A DNA stretch of 13,255 bases from JAVBKX01 sp031553835 (GTDB taxonomy: Bacteria > Bacteroidota > Bacteroidia > Bacteroidales > Azobacteroidaceae), in assembly GCA_031553835.1 (NCBI GenBank), contig JAVBKX010000024.1:1-13255 (forward strand), written 5' to 3'. Below the pieces are notes generated by a model. That model saw only the letters and a program-made list of their open reading frames with translations. It had not been told where the DNA came from and searched no databases. Both the position numbers and the translations under genes were made by a program. Positions within the stretch are counted from its first letter, which is position 1, and each line of letters opens with the position of its first letter. Below are positions 1-8,861 of this stretch, piece after piece.

Positions 1-222
1 GACAAAATGAATGTATAAGCGAGGCGTTGACCGGTTCACTATACCTTGAAGTGTGGAGACGGCATGTACATCATCCCAGGCTGTATTAATTCCTTCTTCA
101 GTTGACAAGTCTGTTTGAAGGGTGTAACTCAAGTCGAAGATCCCTATTGAATCTTCTGTATGGTTGGCGCAAGTGATGAATGGTACGAAAAGCAGCCAAA
201 AAAAGAATTGTTTTTGTTTCAT
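1..222 (-). CDS. GxGYxYP-family protein, N-terminal fragment (cut by left window edge)
   Basis: An open frame starts with ATG at 222 and runs without a stop off the left edge (74 codons seen). Residues 1-18 form a hydrophobic secretion signal ending in FITC, so Cys18 could be a lipidated cysteine, although this lipobox is weak. Residues 41-73 contain DDVHAVSTLQGIVNR followed by PRLYIHF. This is the pattern of the N-terminal domain of GxGYxYP putative glycoside hydrolases, and it corresponds to AAAQGIINQQ...AYLIF in the gene at 1130-3028. The start codon overlaps the stop of the preceding gene (ATGA), which implies translational coupling and membership of the same operon. The family is named from sequence motifs; its enzymatic activity is, to my knowledge, only predicted. 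The C-terminal domain with the name-giving motif lies outside the window. Confidence 0.75.
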   Translation of the reverse strand, partial: MKQKQFFFWLLFVPFITCANHTEDSIGIFDLSYTLQTDLSTEEGINTAWDDVHAVSTLQGIVNRSTPRLYIHFV

Positions 223-1118
223 TGGACAATAGCTGTTTTTTTGGTAATCATACGACCGTCTGCCATCAATATTTTTACGATATAAATTCCTTGTTGTAAT
301 TCAATTGCCGGGGAAAGGCTGGTGTTGACCCTGTTTTCTATAAGCGTTCCCGTGGGAGTGAAAATTTGTATATACTTCAATGGTTGTTTGGAAATAATAT
401 GTAATACATTCCCTTTTGTAAGGATGTCACAATCATTTTGCTGTTGAGGAATTTCAATATCCAAATTTTCTCCTTTATCGAGATAAACAGCATAAACTTT
501 GGCCGATTGATTTTTCCAAACCATTGTTACATTATGTGTCCCTTCTAATAAAGGAAAATGGCTGTAGGAGAATTTGTATTGTAATGGTGACGAAGATTTG
601 ACCGCGTTTACTGTCGCCACCGGTTTTAAGGGAAGCAATGTAACCGACTTAAGCGAAGCGCTTTGTTCCCTCCATTTGATGGACAAAGAATGGGAACCAA
701 TTACATTGATATTGAAAGATGACGATAAAACTTCAATGGAACCTGATGTATTGGAAACTTCAATAGTTGCAATGGCGTAAGTCGAATTGTCAAGAAAGAC
801 GTCAAAATATCCCTCTTCGACGGCTTGATCCAAAGTGTACTCTATCGCAATCCTATTGTACCATCCATATCTTCCGGAACCAAAATCCAGGTTCCGGATG
901 TTGATCTGGGTGCCATCTCCCGTATTGGTAATCGCCTTTTGTGAGCTGTTGTATGTTGCGCCACCTTGTTGAGGCCCCGGATTGGTGATGGCAACATTCG
1001 GATTTTGGTAATTTCCGCTGGCATTGCCCATTGAAATGTAAAACTCATCTTTTGTTTGAGACAAGAGCGAGCTGTGTCCCAACAAAAGGCAAATGCATAA
1101 TGTAATCAAATGTTTCAT
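219..1118 (-). CDS. Secreted CBM6-like carbohydrate-binding protein with T9SS type A sorting domain
   Basis: A 299-residue protein that begins at MKHLITLCIC. An in-frame ATG 20 codons upstream is possible but would overlap the previous gene and bury the signal peptide, so the start at 1118 is preferred. Residues 1-20 are a signal peptide. Residues about 70-165 resemble a CBM6-type beta-sandwich: LDFG, then WYNRIAIEY, YFDVFLDN and a closing HSLSIKWR strand. A second partial unit at about 190-218 (GTHNVTMVWKNQ, then KVYAVYLD) resembles the end of another such domain. Residues about 229-299 look like a T9SS type A sorting domain: YIQIFTPTG, then a GIYIVKI strand and a KKTAIVQ end. The protein is therefore probably carried across the outer membrane by the PorSS/T9SS machinery and anchored to the surface or released. 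No catalytic motif is visible, so binding is the likely role. It lies 11 bp after a GxGYxYP gene and overlaps the next one by ATGA. Confidence 0.72.
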   Translation of the reverse strand: MKHLITLCICLLLGHSSLLSQTKDEFYISMGNASGNYQNPNVAITNPGPQQGGATYNSSQKAITNTGDGTQINIRNLDFGSGRYGWYNRIAIEYTLDQAVEEGYFDVFLDNSTYAIATIEVSNTSGSIEVLSSSFNINVIGSHSLSIKWREQSASLKSVTLLPLKPVATVNAVKSSSPLQYKFSYSHFPLLEGTHNVTMVWKNQSAKVYAVYLDKGENLDIEIPQQQNDCDILTKGNVLHIISKQPLKYIQIFTPTGTLIENRVNTSLSPAIELQQGIYIVKILMADGRMITKKTAIVQ

Positions 1119-1129
1119 ACCGATTGTAA

Positions 1130-3028
1130 TTAATATGTTCCTCCGTGTTCGTCCAAATAGTTGGCCAGAGTGGCGCATAAATCCATAGGCAGCAAATAGA
1201 CGTAGGTATTGGGACGGAATGACTCCATACGTTCTAATTCGCGGATTAAACGTTCATATCCATCAATGCCGCCATAATTAGCAGCGATTAAATATACATT
1301 TCGGAATACCGGTTTATTGGGATTAACGACTGCTTTTTTCAAATCGTCAAAGACATCTCCTTCTTTCCAGCAGTGTGCTCCCTGGTTTAAAACAACTACT
1401 CCATCCTGATATTTGTACTGGTACTTGCTCCAACCGTCGAAAATACCCTGCAGGTTACAGGTTGACATGTATTGCTCGAAACGGTCTTCAATGGCCGTAT
1501 TCCACAGACAAACGGTACGGAATCCGGCTGTTTGCAACCATATCCGGTTCATTTCCAACCAGGATGCATAAGTATTTGCATTGTATTTGTCGCCATAGAT
1601 AAACTGGAATCCGGAGGGGCCTGCAACTAATTCATCCATAGGCGTCAGATTTTTATAAAAGAAATCTAATAAGGCAGGATTTAGTTCTTGCAGGACAGAT
1701 GCCATGGTAATGCCGGTGGGTACTTCTCCCCTTCGTTTTCCATATTTAATCATCCGGTATAGCTGATTGGCGTCGAACTGAACATTATCGCCATCACTCC
1801 AAATAATGCTGACGTAAATTTTCCCGGGTTGAGCTTCAATGGCTTGTCCTTTCCGTTGCCTGAAAGATTTATTTTGAAATGCACACCAGAAACTTCCATT
1901 GGAATAATAATCACTCACCATAAATCCGGTATTGTATGGATTAATGGCATCGTTTAATTCATCGCCATTAAAACCATATCCCATGGTTGCAGAACCCGGT
2001 TGATAATCCATCGCTGTGAAAATTTTGCCGATCATGGCTTTTTCTGCCGCCTTCTTTTCATCCAACCAGAAAACAAAGCCTTTGGATGCGGTGGCGTAGT
2101 CATAAATCCGCCATGGATTACTTTTGTAATCGCTTCTCAAACCGGCTGAAAAACTCAGCGTATTATGACAATTGGCGCTTAGGTTGTCAATAGCCCATTG
2201 GTAAGCTTCCAGTTTGCCTGTCCATTGATTGCGCAGGTCTTCTACCGGTATATTTAGCTTGAGGTCATTCAACAGGAAGTCTTTGACCGTGGCTGTTACT
2301 GGCAATCCTTTTTGCTGGGCTGCAATCATTTGAGCCAGGCACCAAGTCCATTCCTTTTCTTCATCCCAGATAAGGATCTTTGAAAACCGGTCTTGAAATG
2401 TATTCAACAAAGCGCCTAGGGCTCCGTACTGTTTATGATTATAGTTCGGAACTATTTCATAATCAATGTCAGCGTCATTGAGTTGGTCGAGAAGATGATC
2501 TTCAAAAATCAAATAGGCTTGGGCCGTTTGTTGATTGATGATACCCTGCGCAGCAGCACATATCATTTTAGATATGTTATCTTCTTTTCTCAAGTCAAAA
2601 GCATAGACTTTGCCGGCCGGTTGATTTTTGAAGAACAGGCCGGATTGAGGAGTATCTGCACTTTCATAAGGTTCGACAGGAATATCTTTTAACGGAATAT
2701 CTAACTGTGTGTCAGGTTGCGTTAAATCGTTGTCAAGGTAAAATTCGAAAGCCGATTCATCACTTATTGCACCGGTATAGGCCATTTCAACCCAGATTCT
2801 ATTGTATGCATTTTGCCCGAAATCGATATCTCCAAGAGAAATAGTCAGTTCATGGGATGTTCCTTTTATACCGTCTTCATCAAAAGCTACGCTATTGTTG
2901 GGATTGAATAATAGAGATACACGGTCGGATTGCATCGGAATCATCAATGCATCGCCCGAAGGCTCCTGAGTTTGTCCTAAACAGTTCAAACCCAGGAATA
3001 AAAAAAATAGAAATGAAATATGTCTCAT
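1130..3028 (-). CDS. GxGYxYP-family putative glycoside hydrolase with N-terminal CBM-like domain
   Basis: A 632-residue secreted protein. Residues 1-19 are a signal peptide without a convincing lipobox. Residues about 25-140 form a beta-rich module (LGDIDFGQNAYNRIWVE, FEFYLDN, FFKNQPAGKVYAFDL) that resembles the CBM6-like part of the neighbouring protein at 219-1118. Residues about 140-345 match the GxGYxYP N-terminal domain (AAAQGIINQQ, SKILIWDEE). Residues about 400-620 match the C-terminal domain, including YVSIIWSDGDNVQ (405-417), the divergent signature GPSGFQFIYG (470-479) and IAANYGGIDGYE (581-592). The family is predicted to act on glycans; the acidic SDGDN segment is a candidate functional site, but no catalytic residue is known to me. 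The ATG overlaps the stop of the DUF3823 gene (ATGA), which fixes the start and implies coupled translation. The substrate is unknown. Confidence 0.78.
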   Translation of the reverse strand: MRHISFLFFLFLGLNCLGQTQEPSGDALMIPMQSDRVSLLFNPNNSVAFDEDGIKGTSHELTISLGDIDFGQNAYNRIWVEMAYTGAISDESAFEFYLDNDLTQPDTQLDIPLKDIPVEPYESADTPQSGLFFKNQPAGKVYAFDLRKEDNISKMICAAAQGIINQQTAQAYLIFEDHLLDQLNDADIDYEIVPNYNHKQYGALGALLNTFQDRFSKILIWDEEKEWTWCLAQMIAAQQKGLPVTATVKDFLLNDLKLNIPVEDLRNQWTGKLEAYQWAIDNLSANCHNTLSFSAGLRSDYKSNPWRIYDYATASKGFVFWLDEKKAAEKAMIGKIFTAMDYQPGSATMGYGFNGDELNDAINPYNTGFMVSDYYSNGSFWCAFQNKSFRQRKGQAIEAQPGKIYVSIIWSDGDNVQFDANQLYRMIKYGKRRGEVPTGITMASVLQELNPALLDFFYKNLTPMDELVAGPSGFQFIYGDKYNANTYASWLEMNRIWLQTAGFRTVCLWNTAIEDRFEQYMSTCNLQGIFDGWSKYQYKYQDGVVVLNQGAHCWKEGDVFDDLKKAVVNPNKPVFRNVYLIAANYGGIDGYERLIRELERMESFRPNTYVYLLPMDLCATLANYLDEHGGTY

Positions 3029-3825
3029 TGTAATGATTGATTTGTTGAAGGAATTTCAATTTCCTGCACTTCGGAAAAGTTAAACCTTTTTTGAGGATTC
3101 TCAGTTCGTATGCCAACACGTATCCAGTACTTTCCTGCCGGTAATTTTTTCACATTCCGCTCCACATACGTTTTGGGAACACCCGGCGTATAGTTGGAAA
3201 TATTTTTCTTGGCGTTCAATGTATATAGTGTTTGCGTATTGACAGTACCTACATTAGGCGATTTGGAGGATAGAAAAATCTGAGCGGTACTTAATATCGA
3301 AGTACTTTCGTCATATTCCTCATCACTGATTTCTAATTCTGTATCTTCCACTGTATAGGTGATTTCCAAATCGTTATTATTGGCGCCGATAACAGAAATA
3401 CCGTCAATTTTGACTCGTCCATAAGGGATTACAGCATAATTCAATTCTGTTAACCGGCCTTTCCCCATGGTTAATACTGTATCTTTGGGAGGATAAAACG
3501 CTCCTTCCTTAATGGTAATACGATATTTTGCTGCAAACATTTTGACGTTCCGGAATGATCCGTCGGCCATTCCCCAGAAGAAATTGGATTGAGTGTTCTC
3601 ATGTCCGGCTTCTTCCCAACTCAGTTCGTAATTCTCGACTTTAAAACTGGCAGCTGCTTCGGTAAGCAGTTTTTCTCCGGTTTTTTTGTCCGTTATCTGT
3701 CCGAATAATCCGGAATCAGGCGCCTCGTAATTGTCATATTCAAAGTAATCACAGGAAAACATGAATATTGTGCTGATAATAAGAATGAATCCTTTTTTTA
3801 TTGTTTTCATATTGTATTGCTTCAT
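3025..3825 (-). CDS. DUF3823-like outer-membrane lipoprotein of the SusCD locus
   Basis: A 266-residue lipoprotein with a hydrophobic signal and the lipobox FMFSC (Cys25), followed by DYFEYDNYEAPDSGLFGQI. That opening and the following D-x-x-T-G-E segment are typical of DUF3823 proteins, which commonly follow susD-like genes. Residues about 35-130 look like a carboxypeptidase-regulatory-like beta-sandwich (FGQITDKKTGEKL, then the FRNVKMFAAKYRITI strand). Residues about 135-260 form a second beta domain ending in KLPAGKYWIRVGIRT. The likely role is an accessory surface glycan-binding lipoprotein, comparable in position to SusE/SusF; this is inferred from context. The gene begins 2 bp after the susD-like stop; an alternative ATG at 3810 (residue 6) also gives a good signal peptide, and there is no Shine-Dalgarno site to choose between them. 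Its end overlaps the next gene by ATGA. Confidence 0.78.
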   Translation of the reverse strand: MKQYNMKTIKKGFILIISTIFMFSCDYFEYDNYEAPDSGLFGQITDKKTGEKLLTEAAASFKVENYELSWEEAGHENTQSNFFWGMADGSFRNVKMFAAKYRITIKEGAFYPPKDTVLTMGKGRLTELNYAVIPYGRVKIDGISVIGANNNDLEITYTVEDTELEISDEEYDESTSILSTAQIFLSSKSPNVGTVNTQTLYTLNAKKNISNYTPGVPKTYVERNVKKLPAGKYWIRVGIRTENPQKRFNFSEVQEIEIPSTNQSLQ

Positions 3826-3827
3826 TT

Positions 3828-5648
3828 TTATTTATAGAAAGGATTTTGTACTAATTTACCGTTTTTGGCGATTTCTCCGCCGGGAATCGGTTCGTAATAC
3901 ATTTGTACTAAGAAAGTATAGTTATAATTATTCGGGCGACCGATTTCAAATTTGTATTTTCCGTTCCGAATGTCTAAATAGGGCCACAGTCCGGTGTATG
4001 CCTTGGCTTCTATTTCTTTGTCAGCTACTCTCCAACGGCGGATGTCCCAATAATTGTGATTTTCAAATGCCAGTTCTATCCGTCTTTCCTGACGTACTTT
4101 AGCGATTGTCAAATCAGAAATATTCAACGGTTTTAATGCTGCGCGGTCTCTCAGTTTATTCATTTCAGAAAGAATGGCATTTTTGTATGCGGTATTATTC
4201 ATTTCTACGGCTGCTTCGGCAGCATTCAAGATGACTTCTGCGTATCGGTAATCAATCCAGTGCTGGTCTGAATAACGTTCCATTACATCCGATTGAGGCA
4301 TCGATTCGTCCAGATATTTCCTGATAAATAATCCGGTCATATTACCGCTGTATTTTCCCAGCCCGCTCTTTCCTACCACATGATAAACGGTGCCATCCTG
4401 TGCTTTGTAAGTGCTGCTTTCATAATTGACAGCATCTTCTTTCTTGGAGCCATTTTCAAGGATCAGTCCTTTTTGCATATCACAGGGTTCGTTTTTGAAT
4501 ATAGCATTAGGATAAATGATGGATCCTCCGAAGCGGGCGTCTAATCCCTGGAATAGTTCTGCCGGATCGTCAAAATAAGTATCTTGTATTCGTTGTGTGA
4601 AATGAGCAGGAGTTCCATCCAATCTCTCAAATTTTTCTGCGAATTCAAGTGTCGGATTCATATTCGAAGAATACCCTACACCTCTGTATTGATAAGGAAT
4701 AAAATATACATCCCAACCGTGGATTATGGTTGGCCTTTTGTAATATTTAATAAAAATATTTTCCGGGCTGTCGGTAGCAAGGAATAATTCTGCAAAGTTT
4801 TTTTCTTTATTCGCATTTTTGGTATATAAAGCATATTGTCCGGAAGCAATCACTGTATTGGCAGCTTTGTAGGCGAGGTCAAAATAATGATTTGCCAACG
4901 ATTTGTCAATTCCGACTAAACCGTCCAATTCAACAGTCCCGTATTGGGCGATACTTCCGGCATAAAGCATGGCTCTTGCTTTCAATGCTAATGCTGCATA
5001 CTTTGTAGCCCTTCCTTTTCCGAGGATGTCTTCTTTTTCGGGTAATAATCCGATAGCTTTATCTAAATCTTCAGCAATAAAGTCATAACATTCCTGTTCC
5101 GTATTTCTGGGAATTTTCAACACATCTATATTGTTAGGATCATAATCCTGCGGTTCTTTAATGATAGGTACGCCACCGTGACGTTTAGTCATTGCAAAAT
5201 AGTAATAAGCCCGTATAAAATAGGCTTCGCCCATCCATGCATTCAGTTTGGTCTTGTTGGAAAAATTACCGGCATATTGCGGCAATTTTTCTATAAACAA
5301 ATCAACATTTCTTACCGGATTAAAAGACCACCAGCTCCAGGTTCCTCCGGTACCGATACTATTGATGTCGTCATACGCTGCCGCCATCGCTTCACCTGAA
5401 TATTGGCCCAGCCTAAATCCATACCCGTCAGTATTGAAACCTTTCGAAGTGTAATTGAAATCTTCAATAGGTAATTCGGCATATAAAGTGGTCATATAAG
5501 CATCTATTCCAGACTCGGAAGCATATACGCCAAATTCATTGATGAAATTTAAAGGCGGTACATCCAAATAATCGTCACAAGCATTTAGTGTCAATGCCGT
5601 CACAATAGACAATGCTAAATATTTTATTTTTGAGTTCATCAGATTCAT
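3828..5648 (-). CDS. SusD/RagB-family nutrient-binding outer-membrane lipoprotein
   Basis: A 606-residue surface lipoprotein that forms the lid on the SusC-like transporter and binds its ligand. The lipobox is LTLNAC (Cys24), followed by DDYLDVPPL, a classic SusD start. Helical TPR-like segments are recognisable at residues about 139-163 (GEAYFIRAYYYFAMTKRHGGVPII) and 212-232 (GRATKYAALALKARAMLYAGS). The C-terminal part carries the usual family blocks YRYAEVILNAAEA and RQERRIELAFENHNYWDIRRW. At 606 residues it is somewhat longer than many SusD proteins. It starts 2 bp after the susC-like stop; a second ATG at residue 4 (5639) is an equally plausible start. The ligand cannot be deduced from the sequence. 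Confidence 0.95.
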   Translation of the reverse strand: MNLMNSKIKYLALSIVTALTLNACDDYLDVPPLNFINEFGVYASESGIDAYMTTLYAELPIEDFNYTSKGFNTDGYGFRLGQYSGEAMAAAYDDINSIGTGGTWSWWSFNPVRNVDLFIEKLPQYAGNFSNKTKLNAWMGEAYFIRAYYYFAMTKRHGGVPIIKEPQDYDPNNIDVLKIPRNTEQECYDFIAEDLDKAIGLLPEKEDILGKGRATKYAALALKARAMLYAGSIAQYGTVELDGLVGIDKSLANHYFDLAYKAANTVIASGQYALYTKNANKEKNFAELFLATDSPENIFIKYYKRPTIIHGWDVYFIPYQYRGVGYSSNMNPTLEFAEKFERLDGTPAHFTQRIQDTYFDDPAELFQGLDARFGGSIIYPNAIFKNEPCDMQKGLILENGSKKEDAVNYESSTYKAQDGTVYHVVGKSGLGKYSGNMTGLFIRKYLDESMPQSDVMERYSDQHWIDYRYAEVILNAAEAAVEMNNTAYKNAILSEMNKLRDRAALKPLNISDLTIAKVRQERRIELAFENHNYWDIRRWRVADKEIEAKAYTGLWPYLDIRNGKYKFEIGRPNNYNYTFLVQMYYEPIPGGEIAKNGKLVQNPFYK

Positions 5649-5650
5649 GT

Positions 5651-8600
5651 TTAAAAGGTTATATTTACTCCGAAGTTGAAATTCCTCATAATCGGATACA
5701 GGTATCCGTAGTTTCCCTCAGGGTGTTCCGGATCCACAAAATTGAGATCAGACCAGGTGTATAAATTGAAGCCGTTGGCAAAAACACGTATCCGTTTCAT
5801 TTGTACTTTGCCTGCTAATTTGGCAGGAAGTGAATATCCCAATTCTACGCTTTTAAGTCGCAAATAAGAAGCATCGTATGTGGTTTGTTGTGCCCGGGCA
5901 TAGTTTACTCCAAATGATCCGGCGTCGCGGGTAGTCGGCCATTTCCCGGCAATCCAGTTGCCTTGATCATCCTGATGATAGCGGTCGTAAAAATGCGCCA
6001 AACCGTTTCCTCCAAAACACAATGGATATTGCAGTTGCTCAAAATAAATAACATTAAATCCTGCCCCTCCCTGGAATAAAACATTCAGGTCAAAACCTTT
6101 ATATCCCATCGTAATGGTCGATCCGAAAGTCATTTTTGGATTACCTTTGTCATCAGTATGTTCAAAAGAGTTAGGGTACATGTCATTGCCATCAATCACT
6201 CCATCCTGATTCCAGTCTTCGTATTTCCAGTCACCGGGTAATTGAGTAGCTCCGCCCTGGCCATCTTGTATCGCTGAATTCCAAATGTCTTGCATGGAGG
6301 TGAACTGGCCATTCGATCCATAAGTCCATCCCATATCTCCATATCGGTTGTTATATTTGTTTTTCCACCGATCCCATGAACTGGTGGCATCTGTTTCGTT
6401 CCTGTCTTTCCACATGTATCTAGTCAATGCAAAGTTCATAGAAACAGAATAGTCAAAATCATTAATTTTATTGAAGTGACTTAATACAATTTCAAATCCT
6501 TTGTTCAAATAAGATATGAGGTTCTCATCAGGCAATGGACTGCCAAAAGTGCTGGGAACAGTTGCTCCTCTATTTCCTGGTTGTCCTTCTACATTTCTCT
6601 GGAAAACATCAAGTTGTGCAGTTAACAGTCCATTCCATAAATCTAAATCGGCACCTATGTTTAATAATTTAGATTTCATCCATGTTAAGTCTGGATTTGG
6701 TATGCCTCTGGCTGATAATCCTTTGTAAGTAACATCTCCAAAGGCATAAGATGGTCCGGGATAATTGAACCCTTCTAAATATTGGTATCCTGCTGTTCTT
6801 TCGTCTCCTGTTCCTCCATAAGAAGCCCTAAGCTTCAGATTACTTACGAATGACAAAAAGTCTTGTTTCTTGAAAAAATCTTCTTCAGAAATACGGTAGG
6901 CTACAAATGCGGCAGGAAAGAATCCCCAACGATCGCCATCAGCATATAAGGAAGATCCATCATAACGAAAACTTAATTCGATGATATATTTAGAAAGGTA
7001 GTCATAGTTCAAACGCCCGATTACCCCCAGGTTTCTTTGGTGACGCAGATCATCCCAATTAGCAGTATTTGCATTACCATCCATATTATTACTTGAGCCG
7101 GCAAATAGTTGATCAATGGCATCCAGTTCCATTTCTTTCCTTACCCAGAAATTATCATATTGATTGTCTTGTCCTTCAAATGCCAATAACCCTTTTACAT
7201 TGTGTTTTTCAGCAAATGAATTTTCATAATTCAAATGAAATTGGGATAATGTTTGTGTTCTTTCCCAATAACTCCGGCTGATTGAAGAAGGATTGTTGTA
7301 ATTAAAAGGCGTGTAACTCTCTGTTTTATCATCGTAGTTGTAAAGTGTATATTGTTTTTGAAACTGTTTACTTGTCTGGTTGTTATAAGTATATCCAAAA
7401 ACCAATTTTGCACTCAGACCCGGAAGAAAAGGAGCATCATACTTTAGTGAAGTAATTGCATTGAAGTTTTTATGCTGAAATGTTTTATATCCGGATACGT
7501 CAGAATCAGTGGAAGCCAGAGGATTAAGCCCATAGAGTACGTCTTGTAAGAAGTCCGGATTATTGTTGGCATAAGGATAGTAATTGGGTTTTAGCATCCA
7601 GATGGATTTAAATTGCTCCCATGTGTCTCGGTAAGGTTGATTTTTTTCATCTAACATTGCGTTTACCAAGACCTCTCCTCTCAGGTGTTTTGTAATATTG
7701 ACCCCGATATTGGTTCGCAGATTAAAACGCTCATAATTCAGGTCTCCTGATTTCCAGATACCATCTTCCTCGTAATAATCAAAAGTAAGAAAATAATCGG
7801 ATTTTTCATTTCCTCCGCTTACAGACAGGTTCTGCTGTGTTTGAGGAGCCGTTTTGCGCATGGCTAAGTCAGCCCAGTCGGTAGTGGGAGTTAGTCCGTT
7901 TCTGAAATTTTCCAAATCTTGAGCGGTGAATGTCGCATCAATCCCTCTTCCCATATTTTTATCGGCTTCTCTTACTAACTCTGCATATTGGGCTGAGTTC
8001 AAGACATCAGGTAATCCGGATGGATTTTGAAATCCGAATGTTCCGGTATATTCAACAGTCGTTTTTCCTTTTCCTCTCTTGGTGGTAACAAGAATAACTC
8101 CTGCAATAGCCCGTATCCCATAAATAGCAGCAGAAGCATCTTTCAGAGCGGAAACAGTTTCAATATCGTTTGTATTCAATCGTTTGAAGTCTGCTTCGGG
8201 GCTAACGATCCCGTCAATGACAAATAAAGGTGATCCGAAACCACGAATATCCATTTTGGTGGAATAATCTCCCGGCTCTCCGGTGCGTTGCTGTATCCGT
8301 ACTCCCGGCAATTTACCGGCCAATAGGTTTTCTATGTTACTACTGGTTGCTGTTTTTATTTCTTTGGCTTCTACTTGTACCACCGATCCGGCTAAAGTCA
8401 CTTTTTTCTGCGTTCCATAACCCACTACAACAACCTCACTTAAGGCTTTAGCATCTTCTTCTAAAGTTATGTCGATAGTTGGTTTTCCCTTTACCGGAAT
8501 TTCCTGTGTTGTGTATCCTACCATAGAAAAACGCAATACTGCATTGTCGTCAGGGACGGCGATTGAGTAACCTCCGGATATGTCAACCATGGTAGCTGTA

Positions 8601-8803
8601 TTGGAACCTTTAATCAAAACTGTAACTCCGGGTAGCGTTTCCCCGGTAGCATCCATTACTTTTCCGGTAATTGTTCGTTGCCCTTCCGACAAAGTCTGTG
8701 CATTCAGACCTGTGAAATTTAAGAAAAAGAATAGCACACATAGTTTGAAGCATGTACGATAACCTTTTTCTTGTGCGATACATTTTTTTTCCATTTTTCG
8801 CAT
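5651..8803 (-). CDS. SusC/RagA-family TonB-dependent outer-membrane transporter
   Basis: A 1050-residue TonB-dependent receptor that imports substrate captured by its SusD partner, using inner-membrane energy through TonB. A signal peptide covers about residues 1-35 (LNA before QT). Residues about 45-115 are a carboxypeptidase-regulatory-like domain (ITGKVMDATGETLPGVTVLIKG). The family signature and TonB-box region LSEVVVVGYGTQKK sits at 121-134, the plug domain at about 135-243 (IRGFGSPLFVIDGI; KDASAAIYG; GVILVTTKRG), and the beta-barrel fills the rest, ending in NFGVNITF. A calcium-loop-like segment DWNQDGVIDGND lies near residue 862, as is common in SusC proteins. There is no STN domain before the regulatory-like domain, so direct signalling to a FecR anti-sigma factor is not expected. 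Either ATG at codon 1 or codon 4 could be the start. Confidence 0.96.
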   Translation of the reverse strand: MRKMEKKCIAQEKGYRTCFKLCVLFFFLNFTGLNAQTLSEGQRTITGKVMDATGETLPGVTVLIKGSNTATMVDISGGYSIAVPDDNAVLRFSMVGYTTQEIPVKGKPTIDITLEEDAKALSEVVVVGYGTQKKVTLAGSVVQVEAKEIKTATSSNIENLLAGKLPGVRIQQRTGEPGDYSTKMDIRGFGSPLFVIDGIVSPEADFKRLNTNDIETVSALKDASAAIYGIRAIAGVILVTTKRGKGKTTVEYTGTFGFQNPSGLPDVLNSAQYAELVREADKNMGRGIDATFTAQDLENFRNGLTPTTDWADLAMRKTAPQTQQNLSVSGGNEKSDYFLTFDYYEEDGIWKSGDLNYERFNLRTNIGVNITKHLRGEVLVNAMLDEKNQPYRDTWEQFKSIWMLKPNYYPYANNNPDFLQDVLYGLNPLASTDSDVSGYKTFQHKNFNAITSLKYDAPFLPGLSAKLVFGYTYNNQTSKQFQKQYTLYNYDDKTESYTPFNYNNPSSISRSYWERTQTLSQFHLNYENSFAEKHNVKGLLAFEGQDNQYDNFWVRKEMELDAIDQLFAGSSNNMDGNANTANWDDLRHQRNLGVIGRLNYDYLSKYIIELSFRYDGSSLYADGDRWGFFPAAFVAYRISEEDFFKKQDFLSFVSNLKLRASYGGTGDERTAGYQYLEGFNYPGPSYAFGDVTYKGLSARGIPNPDLTWMKSKLLNIGADLDLWNGLLTAQLDVFQRNVEGQPGNRGATVPSTFGSPLPDENLISYLNKGFEIVLSHFNKINDFDYSVSMNFALTRYMWKDRNETDATSSWDRWKNKYNNRYGDMGWTYGSNGQFTSMQDIWNSAIQDGQGGATQLPGDWKYEDWNQDGVIDGNDMYPNSFEHTDDKGNPKMTFGSTITMGYKGFDLNVLFQGGAGFNVIYFEQLQYPLCFGGNGLAHFYDRYHQDDQGNWIAGKWPTTRDAGSFGVNYARAQQTTYDASYLRLKSVELGYSLPAKLAGKVQMKRIRVFANGFNLYTWSDLNFVDPEHPEGNYGYLYPIMRNFNFGVNITF

Positions 8804-8825
8804 AAATTAATATCGTTAATTATTA

Positions 8826-8861
8826 AAAAGGGAAGGTTGCGTCCTAAGCTCCTTCCCTTTT
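8826..8861 (-). terminator. Strong hairpin with T run between the GLUG gene and the susC-like gene
   Basis: A perfect 11-bp inverted repeat (8826-8836 with 8851-8861; GGGAAGG pairs with CCTTCCC plus four A-T pairs) encloses a 14-nt loop. Read on the minus strand it is followed by TTTTTAATAATT. It lies 16 bp after the stop of the GLUG-repeat gene and 22 bp before the susC-like start. It has the form of an intrinsic terminator. Because no promoter is evident between it and the susC-like gene, it may act as a partial terminator, attenuator or RNA-stability element inside a longer operon. Confidence 0.75.

Noticed and set aside
574..780. Plus-strand open frames opposite the PUL genes, such as this one and those near 2435-2692, 3761-4102 and 8230-8451
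   Set aside because: They lie wholly or almost wholly antisense to well-supported genes, have no recognisable domains and no promoter, so they are treated as chance frames.
1119..1178. Longer N-terminal version of the CBM/T9SS protein starting at 1178
   Set aside because: The extra 20 residues are polar and basic, overlap the upstream gene's coding end and would hide a good signal peptide; the start at 1118 gives a clean signal and an 11-bp gap.
8440..8803. STN domain in the SusC-like protein indicating ECF-sigma/anti-sigma control
   Set aside because: The signal peptide is followed within about ten residues by the carboxypeptidase-regulatory-like domain, leaving no room for an STN domain, and no sigma or FecR gene is in the window.
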